This document shows positions 36,150 through 45,418 of a stretch of 63,166 nucleotides of DNA, in pieces; position 1 is the stretch's first letter, and each line of letters starts with the position of its first letter. A program made the position numbers and the translations under genes. This DNA is from DASUGC01 sp035606665 (GTDB taxonomy: Bacteria; Acidobacteriota; Vicinamibacteria; Vicinamibacterales; SCN-69-37), in NCBI GenBank assembly GCA_035606665.1, contig DATNEY010000002.1, positions 1-63,166 on the forward strand. Reading direction: 5' to 3'. The notes beneath the pieces are model-generated. The model had not been told where the DNA came from. It was given only the letters and a program-made list of their open reading frames with translations, and did no database searches.

Positions 36150-37440
36150 GATCGAGCAACGCAGGCGTCTTACCCGCAGCGGTCGGCGGTATCGCCTCGA
36201 CGGCCTGCGCCGTGACCGACTGGATTTGAAAACCCAAACCTTTGATCAGGCCTCGAACGCGATCGACGATCCACTGCAACGTCTCTTGTTCCTGCCGCCG
36301 GCCGCCATCGGTCAACACCACTCGACACTCGAGAGCTTGATCGCTCAAAAGGGCTAGCTGAATCCCGTCTACCCTGTCGTCAACGATGAGCGCACCTATG
36401 AGGGTATACGGCAACATCGGTGGCATTTCGGCGGGCTCGCCGAAGGAATTGACGAGGACCACCGGCGTTTCCGCCCGCCCCTTGATTTTCTCCACCTCGG
36501 ACGACGTGCCGTTCTGGTGCAGCATGATGTGATCGTTCAACCGGTACCGAATCAGCGGCAGAGTGCGATTGAACAGATTCGTGCAATAGAGGAATCCGTC
36601 GTGGATCTCGAAGATCAGGTCGTCTTCCAGCAGACGCATCGTGGGCATCGCCGAACTCTGCCAGCCCATCAACAAGCACTCGCACGAGGCGTACACGTCG
36701 ATGACCGTACTGCCGAACACGGCCTCGATCTCCCGCCGGCGCTCCGGATAGAGCACCTCACCGCCCACCTGAAACTCGGCCGGCGCAATCGCCAGCCGTC
36801 CCGCACGCTGTTCATGAGCCAGTCGGCTCGCGACACCTGCGTAGCTGCTGAGAAAATCCGGCTGAATCTCATTCAACGCACCCACGATGTCGGTGAGGCT
36901 CGACGTCGTGCTGAGGAACGTCGAGCCGGAGAGTGGCTCGAGGGCGCGCGCCATCGTCGTGGACGGGTAGTGCGCATCCTTCGGCAGGATGGCGACGCTC
37001 CGGCGCGGCTTACCGGTCCGCCGGAAGCGATATCCGATGGTCAGCGCACCCAGGAACTCCTCCTGGCTGACCGCAAACAGCGCATGGCGACCGCTGGTGC
37101 CGCTTGAATGCATCACGAAATATCGGTCGGCGAACAAGGTACCCGGCCGCGCTCGGGAGACGAATTCGCGTAGACGCGAGGTCGTCAGTTGTGGGTCCGT
37201 CACGATGTCGTCGAAGTGCGTAATGAGCAGCGCCTTCGTGAGCGGCGGGAAGTCCTCGGGCGTGCACCGTTCGATGTCCAGTCCGTGCGTCTCGATTAAC
37301 CTGCGATAGTACGGCGATCGTTCACTCACAAACCGCACCATCTCCCGAAACCGATGGCGATTCGCGTCACGGATCTGATCGGGCGTGAGGCGGTCGTTCG
37401 CCCGATAACGCGCGAGCTTGGCGGCAACAGCGCTGAGCAT
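36133..37440 (-). CDS. PaaK/CapK-like adenylating enzyme
   Basis: A 435-residue member of the phenylacetate-CoA ligase/CapK branch of the adenylating superfamily. Seen: a Ser/Gly-rich ATP loop in MHSSGTSGRHALF (about 110-122), YASCECLLMG where the branch has its aromatic-glutamate motif, and LIRYRLNDHIML. Members activate aromatic or polysaccharide-linked carboxylates; no substrate can be read here. It is the last gene of the tailoring operon, after a 35-base gap from the GT-C gene, and its 3' end overlaps the convergent FAAL gene by 17 bases. It is a candidate for loading one of the carrier domains whose own A domain is dead. Confidence 0.82.
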   Translation of the reverse strand: MLSAVAAKLARYRANDRLTPDQIRDANRHRFREMVRFVSERSPYYRRLIETHGLDIERCTPEDFPPLTKALLITHFDDIVTDPQLTTSRLREFVSRARPGTLFADRYFVMHSSGTSGRHALFAVSQEEFLGALTIGYRFRRTGKPRRSVAILPKDAHYPSTTMARALEPLSGSTFLSTTSSLTDIVGALNEIQPDFLSSYAGVASRLAHEQRAGRLAIAPAEFQVGGEVLYPERRREIEAVFGSTVIDVYASCECLLMGWQSSAMPTMRLLEDDLIFEIHDGFLYCTNLFNRTLPLIRYRLNDHIMLHQNGTSSEVEKIKGRAETPVVLVNSFGEPAEMPPMLPYTLIGALIVDDRVDGIQLALLSDQALECRVVLTDGGRRQEQETLQWIVDRVRGLIKGLGFQIQSVTAQAVEAIPPTAAGKTPALLDLRPRA

Positions 37441-37475
37441 GGCCTAGCTGATGGACATTCGCGGCAGGCTCCGGC

Positions 37476-39233
37476 TCATTCGATCGGCCGACCCCTGCGG
37501 AGATCGTTTCTTTCGTAGACGCTCAACAGAGCGGACGCACGCCACGGCACCTCCCGCGAGACCAGGGCCGGATCCAACTGCGCATAACGCTGCGTGAGCC
37601 GCGGATCGCGGGCAATCAGGCCGGACACGTTCGCCTCGCGTCTTCTCCAGACCAGGCTGCCGGTACCGACTCCGGTGATCAGACGATTCAGGATGATCAC
37701 GTCCGGATTGAGCTCGAAGATGTGGTTGACCGCATCGGGGAGGTCCCATCGGCGAAAGTCGTCGCGACCCGTCTGGCGAAGAAGCGCGTTGGCGACCGTG
37801 GTGTAAGCCAGATATGACGACGATTGGCTCTCCTGCCCATCGTGATTGAACACCGCCAGCCCCGCCGGACGGTATGTGAGCCCGAGCGTATCGATGAACA
37901 CCTTGTCAGCGCCTGCGTACCAGGGCGTCTGCCCCATCTGGTCGTAGACGACGACCGTACCCGGGCGATACCGCCTGGCGATGAAGTCGCCGACACTCGC
38001 CTGCCAATTCCTCGTCGCAGAATCCCTATTGCCGACCGGTGGCCGGCCGATCGCGGGCGAATTCGCGGAAAACATCTCCTTCACACTGCGCCAGAACTCC
38101 GGCGGCCCAGCGGCGATTCTCGTCAGTTCCTGGGAGAACACGTTCGGCGTCACGCGCCCGCCACCAGTCCCCGCCGGAGCGAAGAAAAGAACCCACGCGA
38201 CGGCGCCGGCGGCAGCTGCCGGGATCACGAGCCGCCATCCGCGTCGCGCAGCGACGCGGTCGAGACCACAACCCAGGAGGACGTAGAACAGCGGAAGCGC
38301 CGGCACGAGGTGACGGTTGTACGGCTTGAAGCCATCACCGGTCACGAACGCCCAGACGATGAACGGTGCCTCCAGGCTTGCAATGATGACGAGGCCAGGA
38401 TGCCACGCCAGCCGGCTCGCCAAGCCGACTGCCGCCACGACGGCCATCAGCCACAGACCACTTCTCGACAACCAAGCCCACGAGTCCGCGACGCCTGAGC
38501 CGCCCTGTGCCTTGACGTAGATGGCATGAGGCATCAGATCGTGGAAGTAGTAGTACCGCCAGACGACGCTGGCCGCGATCACGACGCCGACAAGCGCAAG
38601 TCCCCTGGCCAGCCGGGGCCACGTCCTGCGTTCAACGACAAAGAAACCTGCCAGCCCCAGGAGGACGATGACACCTTCCGAGCGCGACAAGATGACGGCG
38701 AGGGCAGGCAGCATCCAGAAGTGTTTCAGTCGCGGATGGAGCAGCCACATTCCGAGCGTGACGATGGCGAAGACGTACAGGGGCGTTTCCAAGCCACGCT
38801 GCGACCAGCAATAGAACGGAATACTGACCGCCAGAAGCAGCGCGGGCATCAACCGCAGCGGCCCGCTGCGAATCAGGACGAGACTGAGTTTGTGAAGGGA
38901 GTACAGCGTACCGGCCCCAAAAGCCAGGCCCATGATCTTCGACGCGAGGATGATATTTACGGGCAGGAGCGCGACCAGCGCGAGCATGGCCTGCCAGAGG
39001 ATGCTGCTACCCGCTTCGATCCGCTCGCCGGACGAGTTGAAGACATACCCGTGGCCGTCCGCAATATTCTCCGCAACGCGGTAATAGATGAACGCGTCTT
39101 CCTCGATCTGATCGAACACGACGAACGACACGACCAGGAAGATCGCGAGCACCAGGAGCAGCGCCGGCGACACGGAGAATGGAATCGAGGGCCTGGGGCG
39201 TGTCTCGGGTGCGTCTTCCGCCATGCGGATCAA
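37476..39233 (-). CDS. Polytopic GT-C type glycosyltransferase-like membrane protein
   Basis: A 585-residue membrane protein with about 11 hydrophobic segments in the first 350 residues and a soluble C-terminal part. The first extracytoplasmic loop has the acidic motif EEDAFIYYR followed by NIADGHGYVFN, as in GT-C enzymes of the arabinofuranosyl/mannosyltransferase type, which use polyprenyl-phosphate sugars on the outer face of the membrane. YNRHLVPALP fits the same families. The start overlaps the small Tat-type gene by 4 bases (ATGA). It could glycosylate the product during or after export, or belong to cell-surface glycan synthesis. Confidence 0.8.
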   Translation of the reverse strand: MIRMAEDAPETRPRPSIPFSVSPALLLVLAIFLVVSFVVFDQIEEDAFIYYRVAENIADGHGYVFNSSGERIEAGSSILWQAMLALVALLPVNIILASKIMGLAFGAGTLYSLHKLSLVLIRSGPLRLMPALLLAVSIPFYCWSQRGLETPLYVFAIVTLGMWLLHPRLKHFWMLPALAVILSRSEGVIVLLGLAGFFVVERRTWPRLARGLALVGVVIAASVVWRYYYFHDLMPHAIYVKAQGGSGVADSWAWLSRSGLWLMAVVAAVGLASRLAWHPGLVIIASLEAPFIVWAFVTGDGFKPYNRHLVPALPLFYVLLGCGLDRVAARRGWRLVIPAAAAGAVAWVLFFAPAGTGGGRVTPNVFSQELTRIAAGPPEFWRSVKEMFSANSPAIGRPPVGNRDSATRNWQASVGDFIARRYRPGTVVVYDQMGQTPWYAGADKVFIDTLGLTYRPAGLAVFNHDGQESQSSSYLAYTTVANALLRQTGRDDFRRWDLPDAVNHIFELNPDVIILNRLITGVGTGSLVWRRREANVSGLIARDPRLTQRYAQLDPALVSREVPWRASALLSVYERNDLRRGRPIE

Positions 39234-39703
39234 CCAAACATCGGGTCGAACTGCGACGAGACCACGACGGGACGCCGCGTAGCGTCAGAGGTTTTTCGCG
39301 CAGGCTCCGGACCGTCGAACCTGGCCAACGGGTTGTTACACGGCGTTAACTGCGGCTCATAGAATCCGACGTAGTCGACCTGCCGAGTTTCGTCGGCGTC
39401 GTTTCGAAAGAACGTCGTAGACATCAGGAACCGCGCATAGGCGATCTCGGGCCAGAGCTCGAAGCGCCCTGGCAGCGTCCAATACTTCTGATGGTCGGTG
39501 AGATACTGCTCCACCACCGTCGAACTGAGTTTCAAGTACGAAAAATGGTGGCGCAGCCGTCCGGCCGGCGAGCGTCCCAACTCGGACCACTGCTGCGCGA
39601 GTCTGCCTCGGGAGCGGGGCTCGAGCCACCACAGCCCGATCGGAAGCGCGGCGGCGGCGGCCGCGACGAACACAAGGAGGACTCGGCGTCTCGTCATCTT
39701 CAT
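39230..39703 (-). CDS. Small exported subunit, likely partner of the GMC oxidoreductase
   Basis: A 157-residue protein with a Tat-like leader: MTRRRVLLVF followed by a hydrophobic Ala-rich core to about residue 25. The mature part has no motif I can name with certainty, but a small Tat-exported protein coupled to a GMC enzyme is the arrangement of gluconate 2-dehydrogenase subunit 3-type proteins. It overlaps the GMC gene by 4 bases upstream and the GT-C gene by 4 bases downstream. If exported with a folded GMC partner, oxidation of the substrate would occur in the periplasm. Confidence 0.65.
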   Translation of the reverse strand: MKMTRRRVLLVFVAAAAAALPIGLWWLEPRSRGRLAQQWSELGRSPAGRLRHHFSYLKLSSTVVEQYLTDHQKYWTLPGRFELWPEIAYARFLMSTTFFRNDADETRQVDYVGFYEPQLTPCNNPLARFDGPEPARKTSDATRRPVVVSSQFDPMFG

Positions 39704-41148
39704 GACCGGACCAGCCTGTCTGCGGCGCGAAGCGAAAGCGCACTGATCGTGAGCGTTGGATTGGCCGGTGAGATCGTCGGAAAGACACCGCCGCCGAGCA
39801 CCACGAGGTTCCGGACCCGATGATGCACCTGGTTCCGATCGACGACGCTCGACTTGGGATCATTGCCCATCGGAGTGGTGCCGAGAATGTGGCCTTCCGT
39901 CGCGAAGGCTGGCTTCTGGATTTCGTACCGTTCGACAGGGAGCGGTGCGAGAAACCGTTCGACATCGGCCGGTAGCTGCGCGAGGGCCCGAGTGACGTAC
40001 TCCGACGGCCCTTCGTAGATCACTTCGGGCCTATCCTCGCCCGGTACCACTGCCACGCGGTTCTGATCCTGCGGCAGGTCCTCGTAGACGAACTTCAGTT
40101 TCAAGTACTGCCGCCATCGCCCTCGGATATCCCGCAGCTGAGGCAGGTTCCAGGTCTCGATCAGCGCAGCCGCGCGGTCGCGCCTGTGCGTACCGGCGTA
40201 GAAGGGATATCCGTGGCCCGTGATGCTCGTGCTGCCCTGGAAGTTGTCGAGGCCGTCCAAGTCGACTTGCACCACGGCCGAGACCTGCTCGACCAATCCC
40301 CTGCCTGCGACGCCGTCATCGAGACCGGAACGAAGAAGAATGTCGGGCACATAGAGCGCGTTGGCGCCGAGGCCAACGACCTCGCCTCGGACGACATGCT
40401 CCCGGTCTTCGATGCTGTAGCGCACACCTTCCGCCACGGCGCCACGGACGTCCACGGACAGGACACGCGCCCCCACCAGCATCCTGACGCGAGGATCGTC
40501 GTAATAGGCCCGGCACGAGTTGAGGATCGTGAACTTGGAGTCGATCGGGCACTGATGACAGACGCCGTTCGCACAGCAACGTGGCCTGCCGCCCGGAACG
40601 TCTCGTGATGGCCGGGCCGTGGGTTGCGGAAAGAATGCGCCAGGCCAATGCCGCTCCAGCAAGCGGTCAGGTTCTGAGAGCTTGTGCGGGGGGAGCGGAT
40701 ACGGCCGGCTCCGCGGCATCAGGGCGTTGGCCGCGCCGGACGCCGACATCACGTCCTCGGCGTCGCAGTAGTACGGCTCCAGCTCGTCGTAGCCCAGCGG
40801 CCAGTTCTTCGCGATGCCGTATCGCGAGTTCATCTCGAAGTCTTCGGGCAGGAACCGGGGCGTGCACGCCCACCAGCAATTCGAACATCCGCCGAAGGCG
40901 AGGCGCGTCGTCCAGGGCTTCGCCGGGGTTCGATTCAAGAACGTTTGACGGGATCGGACCTCGAGCCCGAGATGGTTGTCACGATGCCACTGGTGGTCCC
41001 GCAGGAATCCACGTTCGAGGACCACGACGCGCGCCGTCGCCGGCGCGTGCCGAAGATAGCGAATCAGAAAGAACGTCGAGGCGAAGCCCGTCCCGATCAA
41101 CACCAGATCGGCGCGATCGGGCAGATCGGACTTGGACTGTGTCGTCAT
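39700..41148 (-). CDS. GMC-family FAD-dependent oxidoreductase
   Basis: A 482-residue flavoprotein with an N-terminal FAD-binding segment LVLIGTGFASTFFLIRYL (residues 16-33), an acidic VLERG turn at the end of the second strand, and a C-terminal FAD segment VLGGGVFPTISPANPTLTISAL, where the conserved His/Asn pair of the family is represented by ANPT. GMC enzymes oxidise alcohols or sugars. Cys-rich CCANGVCHQCPID near 180 suggests a bound metal or disulfides. It follows PhyH by a 114-base gap and overlaps the small Tat-type gene, so the two are coupled. Confidence 0.87.
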   Translation of the reverse strand: MTTQSKSDLPDRADLVLIGTGFASTFFLIRYLRHAPATARVVVLERGFLRDHQWHRDNHLGLEVRSRQTFLNRTPAKPWTTRLAFGGCSNCWWACTPRFLPEDFEMNSRYGIAKNWPLGYDELEPYYCDAEDVMSASGAANALMPRSRPYPLPPHKLSEPDRLLERHWPGAFFPQPTARPSRDVPGGRPRCCANGVCHQCPIDSKFTILNSCRAYYDDPRVRMLVGARVLSVDVRGAVAEGVRYSIEDREHVVRGEVVGLGANALYVPDILLRSGLDDGVAGRGLVEQVSAVVQVDLDGLDNFQGSTSITGHGYPFYAGTHRRDRAAALIETWNLPQLRDIRGRWRQYLKLKFVYEDLPQDQNRVAVVPGEDRPEVIYEGPSEYVTRALAQLPADVERFLAPLPVERYEIQKPAFATEGHILGTTPMGNDPKSSVVDRNQVHHRVRNLVVLGGGVFPTISPANPTLTISALSLRAADRLVRS

Positions 41149-41170
41149 TGGGCGTCACCCATCGCACATA

Positions 41171-41197
41171 GAGCCGAGTCTGCGACGAGCCGACTCT
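41171..41197. repeat. Short direct repeat upstream of the GMC gene
   Basis: GAGCCGAGTCT (41171-41181) and GAGCCGACTCT (41187-41197) match in 10 of 11 bases with a 16-base period, within the 114-base gap before the GMC start. Such spacing can mark a regulator site, but the repeat could also be chance. Confidence 0.3.
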
Positions 41198-41262
41198 AGG
41201 CCGATTCCGAGCGCAGCGTGCTGCAAGACATGTCGTAAAATCTCCGACCGCTCTCGCCGGTG

Positions 41263-42330
41263 CTACACGACGAGGGCGTGGTGATGCGGCATCCTCGACG
41301 GTCCGAAGAACCAGCACTCAATCGCCCAGCGGCTTTTCGTTTGACTGGCACGGCCCGCCGTGCGATGCAGCATCAATTGATCGAAGATGGCCGCGTCGCC
41401 CGCGCGGAAGTGCGGCGTCACGATCGGGGCGCCATCAGCGACGGCGTTCACCTCGGCGTCAGAAACAGTCCACGACCGGGAAGTACCGGCGGTTCCGCTT
41501 TGGACCAGGAACGGAAGGCGGCGCGACAGCACGTCGAGACCCGGCGCGTCCACGCCGCAGTCGGACAGGGCGACCCACACGTTGAGCGCTCGGATGTCCT
41601 GACCCAGAAAGCGGCCGTCCTGGTGCCATTCCCCATTCGTCCCAGGCGCCACACGGCGTAGCGTCCCCTTCTCGACCGACAGAACCGGCCGCTCGCCGAG
41701 ATACTCCTCGACGAGCGCAACGATCCCCGCCCGTTCGAACCACTCCAGGACATTGAAGAGCACCCGAGGTGAATCTCCCAGGAGGATGGCGTTGTTCCAC
41801 CGTTCGACCACGTGCCGTTTTCGGGCCAGCACACGACTCTTGGGATCGAGCGGCGCGTACCAAGGCGCGGTCACCTCGATTGGCGCGCCCTCGCGTGCCT
41901 GTGCCGATGCCGCGAACGCACGGTCGATGTCATCGACCAAGGCGGCGGCGCCAGCTGCCGGCAGTACCCCTCGCACGATGAGAGACCCGCGGTGATGGAT
42001 AGCGGCAGCGACTGCCGTGACGGACAAATCGTGTACGGGAATCTCGGGCAACGGGTCGGTCACGCGCGGGGGGAAGAGATCGTTCGGCGGCTCCGGCAAG
42101 TCGGCTGCGCGCCCGGACACGGTGCCATCGCGGAACGCCTGCCAGCGCCATTGCACCAGCTGCAGTTCCAACTGGGCGTCGGGCCATCGCCGGTTCGCCG
42201 CCGATCCGTACATGACCGCGTCGGCCAGCCTGCCCTGCTCGGCCAGGCCCGCGGCTCGCCCTCTGGCTGTCGTCGCCGATGCCGTCTCTGTCCCGAGTTC
42301 CGCGAGCAAATCGCCGAGGTGGGTGGTCAT
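41263..42330 (-). CDS. Phytanoyl-CoA dioxygenase (PhyH) family hydroxylase
   Basis: A 355-residue Fe(II)/2-oxoglutarate-dependent dioxygenase. The first iron ligands are His and Asp in EWHQDGRFLG (about residue 236); the distal His is in FDQLMLHRTAG near 317, followed by the Arg/Lys-rich segment for 2-oxoglutarate (KSRWAIECW). An N-terminal extension of about 80 residues precedes the catalytic core. PhyH enzymes in NRPS clusters often hydroxylate fatty acyl or amino acid residues. The start overlaps the upstream sulfotransferase stop by 4 bases (ATGA), so hydroxylation and sulfation may be sequential. Confidence 0.88.
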   Translation of the reverse strand: MTTHLGDLLAELGTETASATTARGRAAGLAEQGRLADAVMYGSAANRRWPDAQLELQLVQWRWQAFRDGTVSGRAADLPEPPNDLFPPRVTDPLPEIPVHDLSVTAVAAAIHHRGSLIVRGVLPAAGAAALVDDIDRAFAASAQAREGAPIEVTAPWYAPLDPKSRVLARKRHVVERWNNAILLGDSPRVLFNVLEWFERAGIVALVEEYLGERPVLSVEKGTLRRVAPGTNGEWHQDGRFLGQDIRALNVWVALSDCGVDAPGLDVLSRRLPFLVQSGTAGTSRSWTVSDAEVNAVADGAPIVTPHFRAGDAAIFDQLMLHRTAGRASQTKSRWAIECWFFGPSRMPHHHALVV

Positions 42331-43160
42331 TGTTCCTCTCCGGCCGCCGGCCGCGGCGGCGCGTCCGCGGATGGCCGGCGCGCTCGGACGATCGCGCAGG
42401 CCGACTGGTACAGTTCGACATCCAGGGCGTTATCGTCAGCAATCCGCCGCCGGAACGCCGCCGACACGGCCACCGGCCGCGTACGGTTGATGAACAATGG
42501 CGCGCCGAGCTCGAAGCCAAAGCTCACGCGAAGTCGTTCCGAGAATTCCTCGTGCTCCTCGAGGACTCCGACGACGTCCAGGTGCTCCAGCTGCCGTTGC
42601 GCCTCCGCGAGGTGCCCCGGGCCACAGGCGAGGTTCGTCAGAGCGCCATGGGTCATCTCGCCAACGGACATGGACAGCATCTTGACCATATGGTTGTGAA
42701 TCAGCGTGTCGAACTGGAACTGGTCCTCGTAGATCTCCTCCAGCGACTTGTTTCTATCCGCCTCGATGAGCTCGCGCCGATGGCGCAGGAACGACAACGT
42801 GCGGTCCACCGGCTCCCGCAGGATCGTGAACGTGCGAAAGGTTCCGCCAAGGAGCTGCGCCGTGCAGAGCGGAAAATGCCCGGTCAGCAGGGCCACGCCG
42901 CGTCCCCGCACGTTCCAGCGCGCCAGCAGGTGCGAGATGGAGAGTACGCGGCGGGCCGGATCGCCGTCGCGGCCGTTCGGATAGATCTGCTCCTCCGAAA
43001 AGTGGCGGCTGAGACGACGAATGAGACTGGTTCCACCAGTCTTCTGAAGGTGACAGAAGAAATAGCGACTTGCGATGCCTTGCCTTTGCACGGCCGGACC
43101 AGTTCTGGTTGTAGAGTCGGAGTTGTGTACTATCAAGCCCCATTGGCTGTCAAGGTTCAT
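42327..43160 (-). CDS. PAPS-dependent sulfotransferase 2
   Basis: A 277-residue sulfotransferase of the type that shares features with carbohydrate and heparan sulfotransferases. The 5'-phosphosulfate loop is HLQKTGGTSLIRRL (residues 37-50) and the 3'-phosphate segment ILREPVDRTLSFLRH is near 130. It is the first gene of the minus-strand tailoring operon, 66 bases from the divergent GT2 gene. It differs from the other three sulfotransferases in the window in sequence type, suggesting a different acceptor. Confidence 0.85.
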   Translation of the reverse strand: MNLDSQWGLIVHNSDSTTRTGPAVQRQGIASRYFFCHLQKTGGTSLIRRLSRHFSEEQIYPNGRDGDPARRVLSISHLLARWNVRGRGVALLTGHFPLCTAQLLGGTFRTFTILREPVDRTLSFLRHRRELIEADRNKSLEEIYEDQFQFDTLIHNHMVKMLSMSVGEMTHGALTNLACGPGHLAEAQRQLEHLDVVGVLEEHEEFSERLRVSFGFELGAPLFINRTRPVAVSAAFRRRIADDNALDVELYQSACAIVRARRPSADAPPRPAAGEEQ

Positions 43161-43226
43161 AGCAACATGTTGTCAAGAAGAAGTCTAGTTAATACATATA
43201 GGCAGACTGCCTGAAGAGCGTCGAAT
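43161..43226. promoter_or_regulatory. Divergent intergenic control region, AT-rich
   Basis: A 66-base spacer between divergent sulfotransferase 2 and the first GT2 gene. It is much more AT-rich than the flanks. On the plus strand TTGTCA (43170-43175) is followed after 17 bases by TACATA (43193-43198), a weak sigma-70-like pair. It must hold promoters for both directions, but exact sites cannot be fixed. Confidence 0.35.
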
Positions 43227-44567
43227 ATGTCCAAGGTGCGCAGTCTCGGCGTACTCATGTGCTACAACGATGGCGACATCCTGGGCGACGCCATCGAGCA
43301 CCTGCTCGAGAACAATCACGACGTCGTGATCTGGAATCACGGATCGACGGATGAGACGCCGGACGTCCTCGCCCGTTACCGCAATCACCTGCGCGAAGTC
43401 ACCGACATCGGCCGTGACGTGGACTTCTACGACATGTACCCGTTGTTGTCGAAGCATCTGCAGCAGCGATACGTGGCGCAGTACGACTGGATCTCGTGGC
43501 CGGATCAGGACGAGCTCCTCGAGGGGCCCGATCGGTCCAAGACCTATGCGGCATTCATCGAAGAGGCGCACCAGTCGCCGTGCAACTGGATCCGATTCAA
43601 CGACTTCGTGTTCTGGTTCACGCGCGGGGATCAGGCCGCCGTCGAGTCCCCCGTCGCACGCGTTCGGCGTTATTCGCTGGCCAGGATCGGTCCAGGAAAG
43701 ATCCGATCGTGGCGCGCATCCGCGACGAACGTACGCTGGTTCAACCACAATCCGACCAAGGGAGATGGCTTTCCGCGCAACTTCAACCTGCGTCACTATC
43801 CGATGCGCTCGGCGTCCCAGATGCAGCGGCGGGTGCGCGTCGATCGCGCCGGACTCCGCAGGGGGCATCTGAACTGCCATTACGAGAACATGGACAGGCT
43901 CGCATCGCTGGAGGTACTGCCGGAGCAACTGCACTATGACGACGGCCTTTCTGAACTGAGTCACGAGCCCATCTTCGACTGGGAAGCGATTTACGGCCGC
44001 CCACCCAGCTTGCCCCCGTCCGTCGTCCTCGCGTTCGATTTGACCAGCTCCCGATGGCAGCTCGCCGGCTCACTGACCACGGCGCTGAAGCAGTGCTGGG
44101 TCGCGCGTTCGAACGGGCCGGACACCAAGCGACGGCTTCAGGCATGGATGCGCACGCTCGAGTCGAGGCCGGCCCTTCCGGCCATGGTCGCGGCCACCAG
44201 CGATCGCACGGTCGTGGCGACCGCGGAGCTCGCCGAACGTTGGGACACCGCCGCGGCCGACGCAGATGACGCCGTCGAGCCCGGATCGTCGGCGGCCACC
44301 ACGATCGCGGGCGTAGCGATCCGCATCCGAGTCGATCCCTCACGGCGACGGGTGATTGTCGAAGGCCCGCCGGATGTATCCCGGCTGCTGGCGTTCGTTC
44401 ATCTGGGAGGCGGGCTACCGCCGACGCTCGGCTCGCTGCCACAGGCGCACTTCGAGGCGACTGTCGATGGCCGATACCTGATCGCAGTTGAGCCGGCTTC
44501 GGTCGCCCGCGGTGCGCATCCGGCGGCCGATGCCACCGCGGACAGACCGGCACCAGAGACGCGGTAA
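43227..44567 (+). CDS. Family 2 glycosyltransferase-like protein (paralogue 1)
   Basis: A 446-residue GT-A type protein. The N-terminus has MCYNDGDILGD and VIWNHGSTDET, the sugar-nucleotide-binding start of GT2 enzymes, and WISWPDQDELLEG near 90, a plausible metal-binding DxD-type site. A conserved block through RSWRASATNVRWFNHN and FNLRHYPMRS continues to about residue 215; the C-terminal third is variable. It is highly similar over the first 230 residues to the protein at 51189-52535. It overlaps the next sulfotransferase by 1 base (TAATG). The role is probably addition of a sugar to the product or its precursor. Confidence 0.85.
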   Translation: MSKVRSLGVLMCYNDGDILGDAIEHLLENNHDVVIWNHGSTDETPDVLARYRNHLREVTDIGRDVDFYDMYPLLSKHLQQRYVAQYDWISWPDQDELLEGPDRSKTYAAFIEEAHQSPCNWIRFNDFVFWFTRGDQAAVESPVARVRRYSLARIGPGKIRSWRASATNVRWFNHNPTKGDGFPRNFNLRHYPMRSASQMQRRVRVDRAGLRRGHLNCHYENMDRLASLEVLPEQLHYDDGLSELSHEPIFDWEAIYGRPPSLPPSVVLAFDLTSSRWQLAGSLTTALKQCWVARSNGPDTKRRLQAWMRTLESRPALPAMVAATSDRTVVATAELAERWDTAAADADDAVEPGSSAATTIAGVAIRIRVDPSRRRVIVEGPPDVSRLLAFVHLGGGLPPTLGSLPQAHFEATVDGRYLIAVEPASVARGAHPAADATADRPAPETR

Positions 44568-45418
44568 TGGCTCAAGGGGCTGGACGCGGGACCGGCGCGC
44601 AGGCTGACGGATGGGACGATTCGTGGTTCTTCATCATCGGCTGCCAGCGATCCGGCACGACGTTGATGCGCCTGGTCCTGGAGTGCCACAGTGAGATCGA
44701 GTGCCGGGACGAGGCCATCTCCTATGGGCTCATTGCCGGCCGGCGATCGACGAAACGCGGCCGCCCCCGTCTCGGCCTGAAAGTACCGTGCCTCACCGAG
44801 CAATTTGCCGCACCGGCCATCTACGACGTCAAGTGGATACCTGAGATCCCTAACGGGTATCGAAACCATCCGCTCATCTTCATGGTCCGGGACGTTCGCG
44901 ATACGGTCGCCTCGATGCTGGAGCTGAAGGTCTTCGGTCGCCGGTGGGTCGAAGCCAGTCTCGGTCCGACCATCCGCGCCAAGTCCAGCCGAGAACCGGC
45001 GTTCGTCGCACGCTACGGCGCGCTGATCGATTCGTTCGCCCAGCACGACGATCCAACCGTGGCACGAGCGGCCTTTTGCTGGCGTTACAAGACCGACGCC
45101 CTCCCTGAATATCAGGATCTGCGGTTGCCGGTGCTGATGGTTCGGTACGAGGACCTCGTCAACCAGCCCCGTGCCACGCTCGAGCGGGTGTGTCGCTTTC
45201 TTGGCGTCGGCTGGGAGCCGGGCTTGTTGCGTCACGCGCGATTCCAGCATGGTGAACTGGACTCCGACGGCATCGCGATGGGCGGAACCGACGCAAGCCG
45301 TCCTATCGACGCCACGTCCACGGGGCGCTGGCGGCGGACGTTCAGCCCGGCTCAGGTCTCGGAAATCCTTGCATACGCGGGTCCGCTCCAGGGCGACCTG
45401 TACGGAACCGACACGTGA
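44567..45418 (+). CDS. PAPS-dependent sulfotransferase 3
   Basis: A 283-residue sulfotransferase. The 5'-phosphosulfate loop is IIGCQRSGTTLMRLVL (about residues 23-38), the 3'-phosphate segment is FMVRDVRDTVASML near 106, and VRYEDLVNQPRATLERVCRFLGV is the common helix of bacterial sulfotransferases. It overlaps the GT2 gene at its start and the GT-B gene at its end (GTGA), so the three form one translational unit. A sugar added by a neighbouring transferase is a reasonable acceptor. Confidence 0.88.
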   Translation: MAQGAGRGTGAQADGWDDSWFFIIGCQRSGTTLMRLVLECHSEIECRDEAISYGLIAGRRSTKRGRPRLGLKVPCLTEQFAAPAIYDVKWIPEIPNGYRNHPLIFMVRDVRDTVASMLELKVFGRRWVEASLGPTIRAKSSREPAFVARYGALIDSFAQHDDPTVARAAFCWRYKTDALPEYQDLRLPVLMVRYEDLVNQPRATLERVCRFLGVGWEPGLLRHARFQHGELDSDGIAMGGTDASRPIDATSTGRWRRTFSPAQVSEILAYAGPLQGDLYGTDT

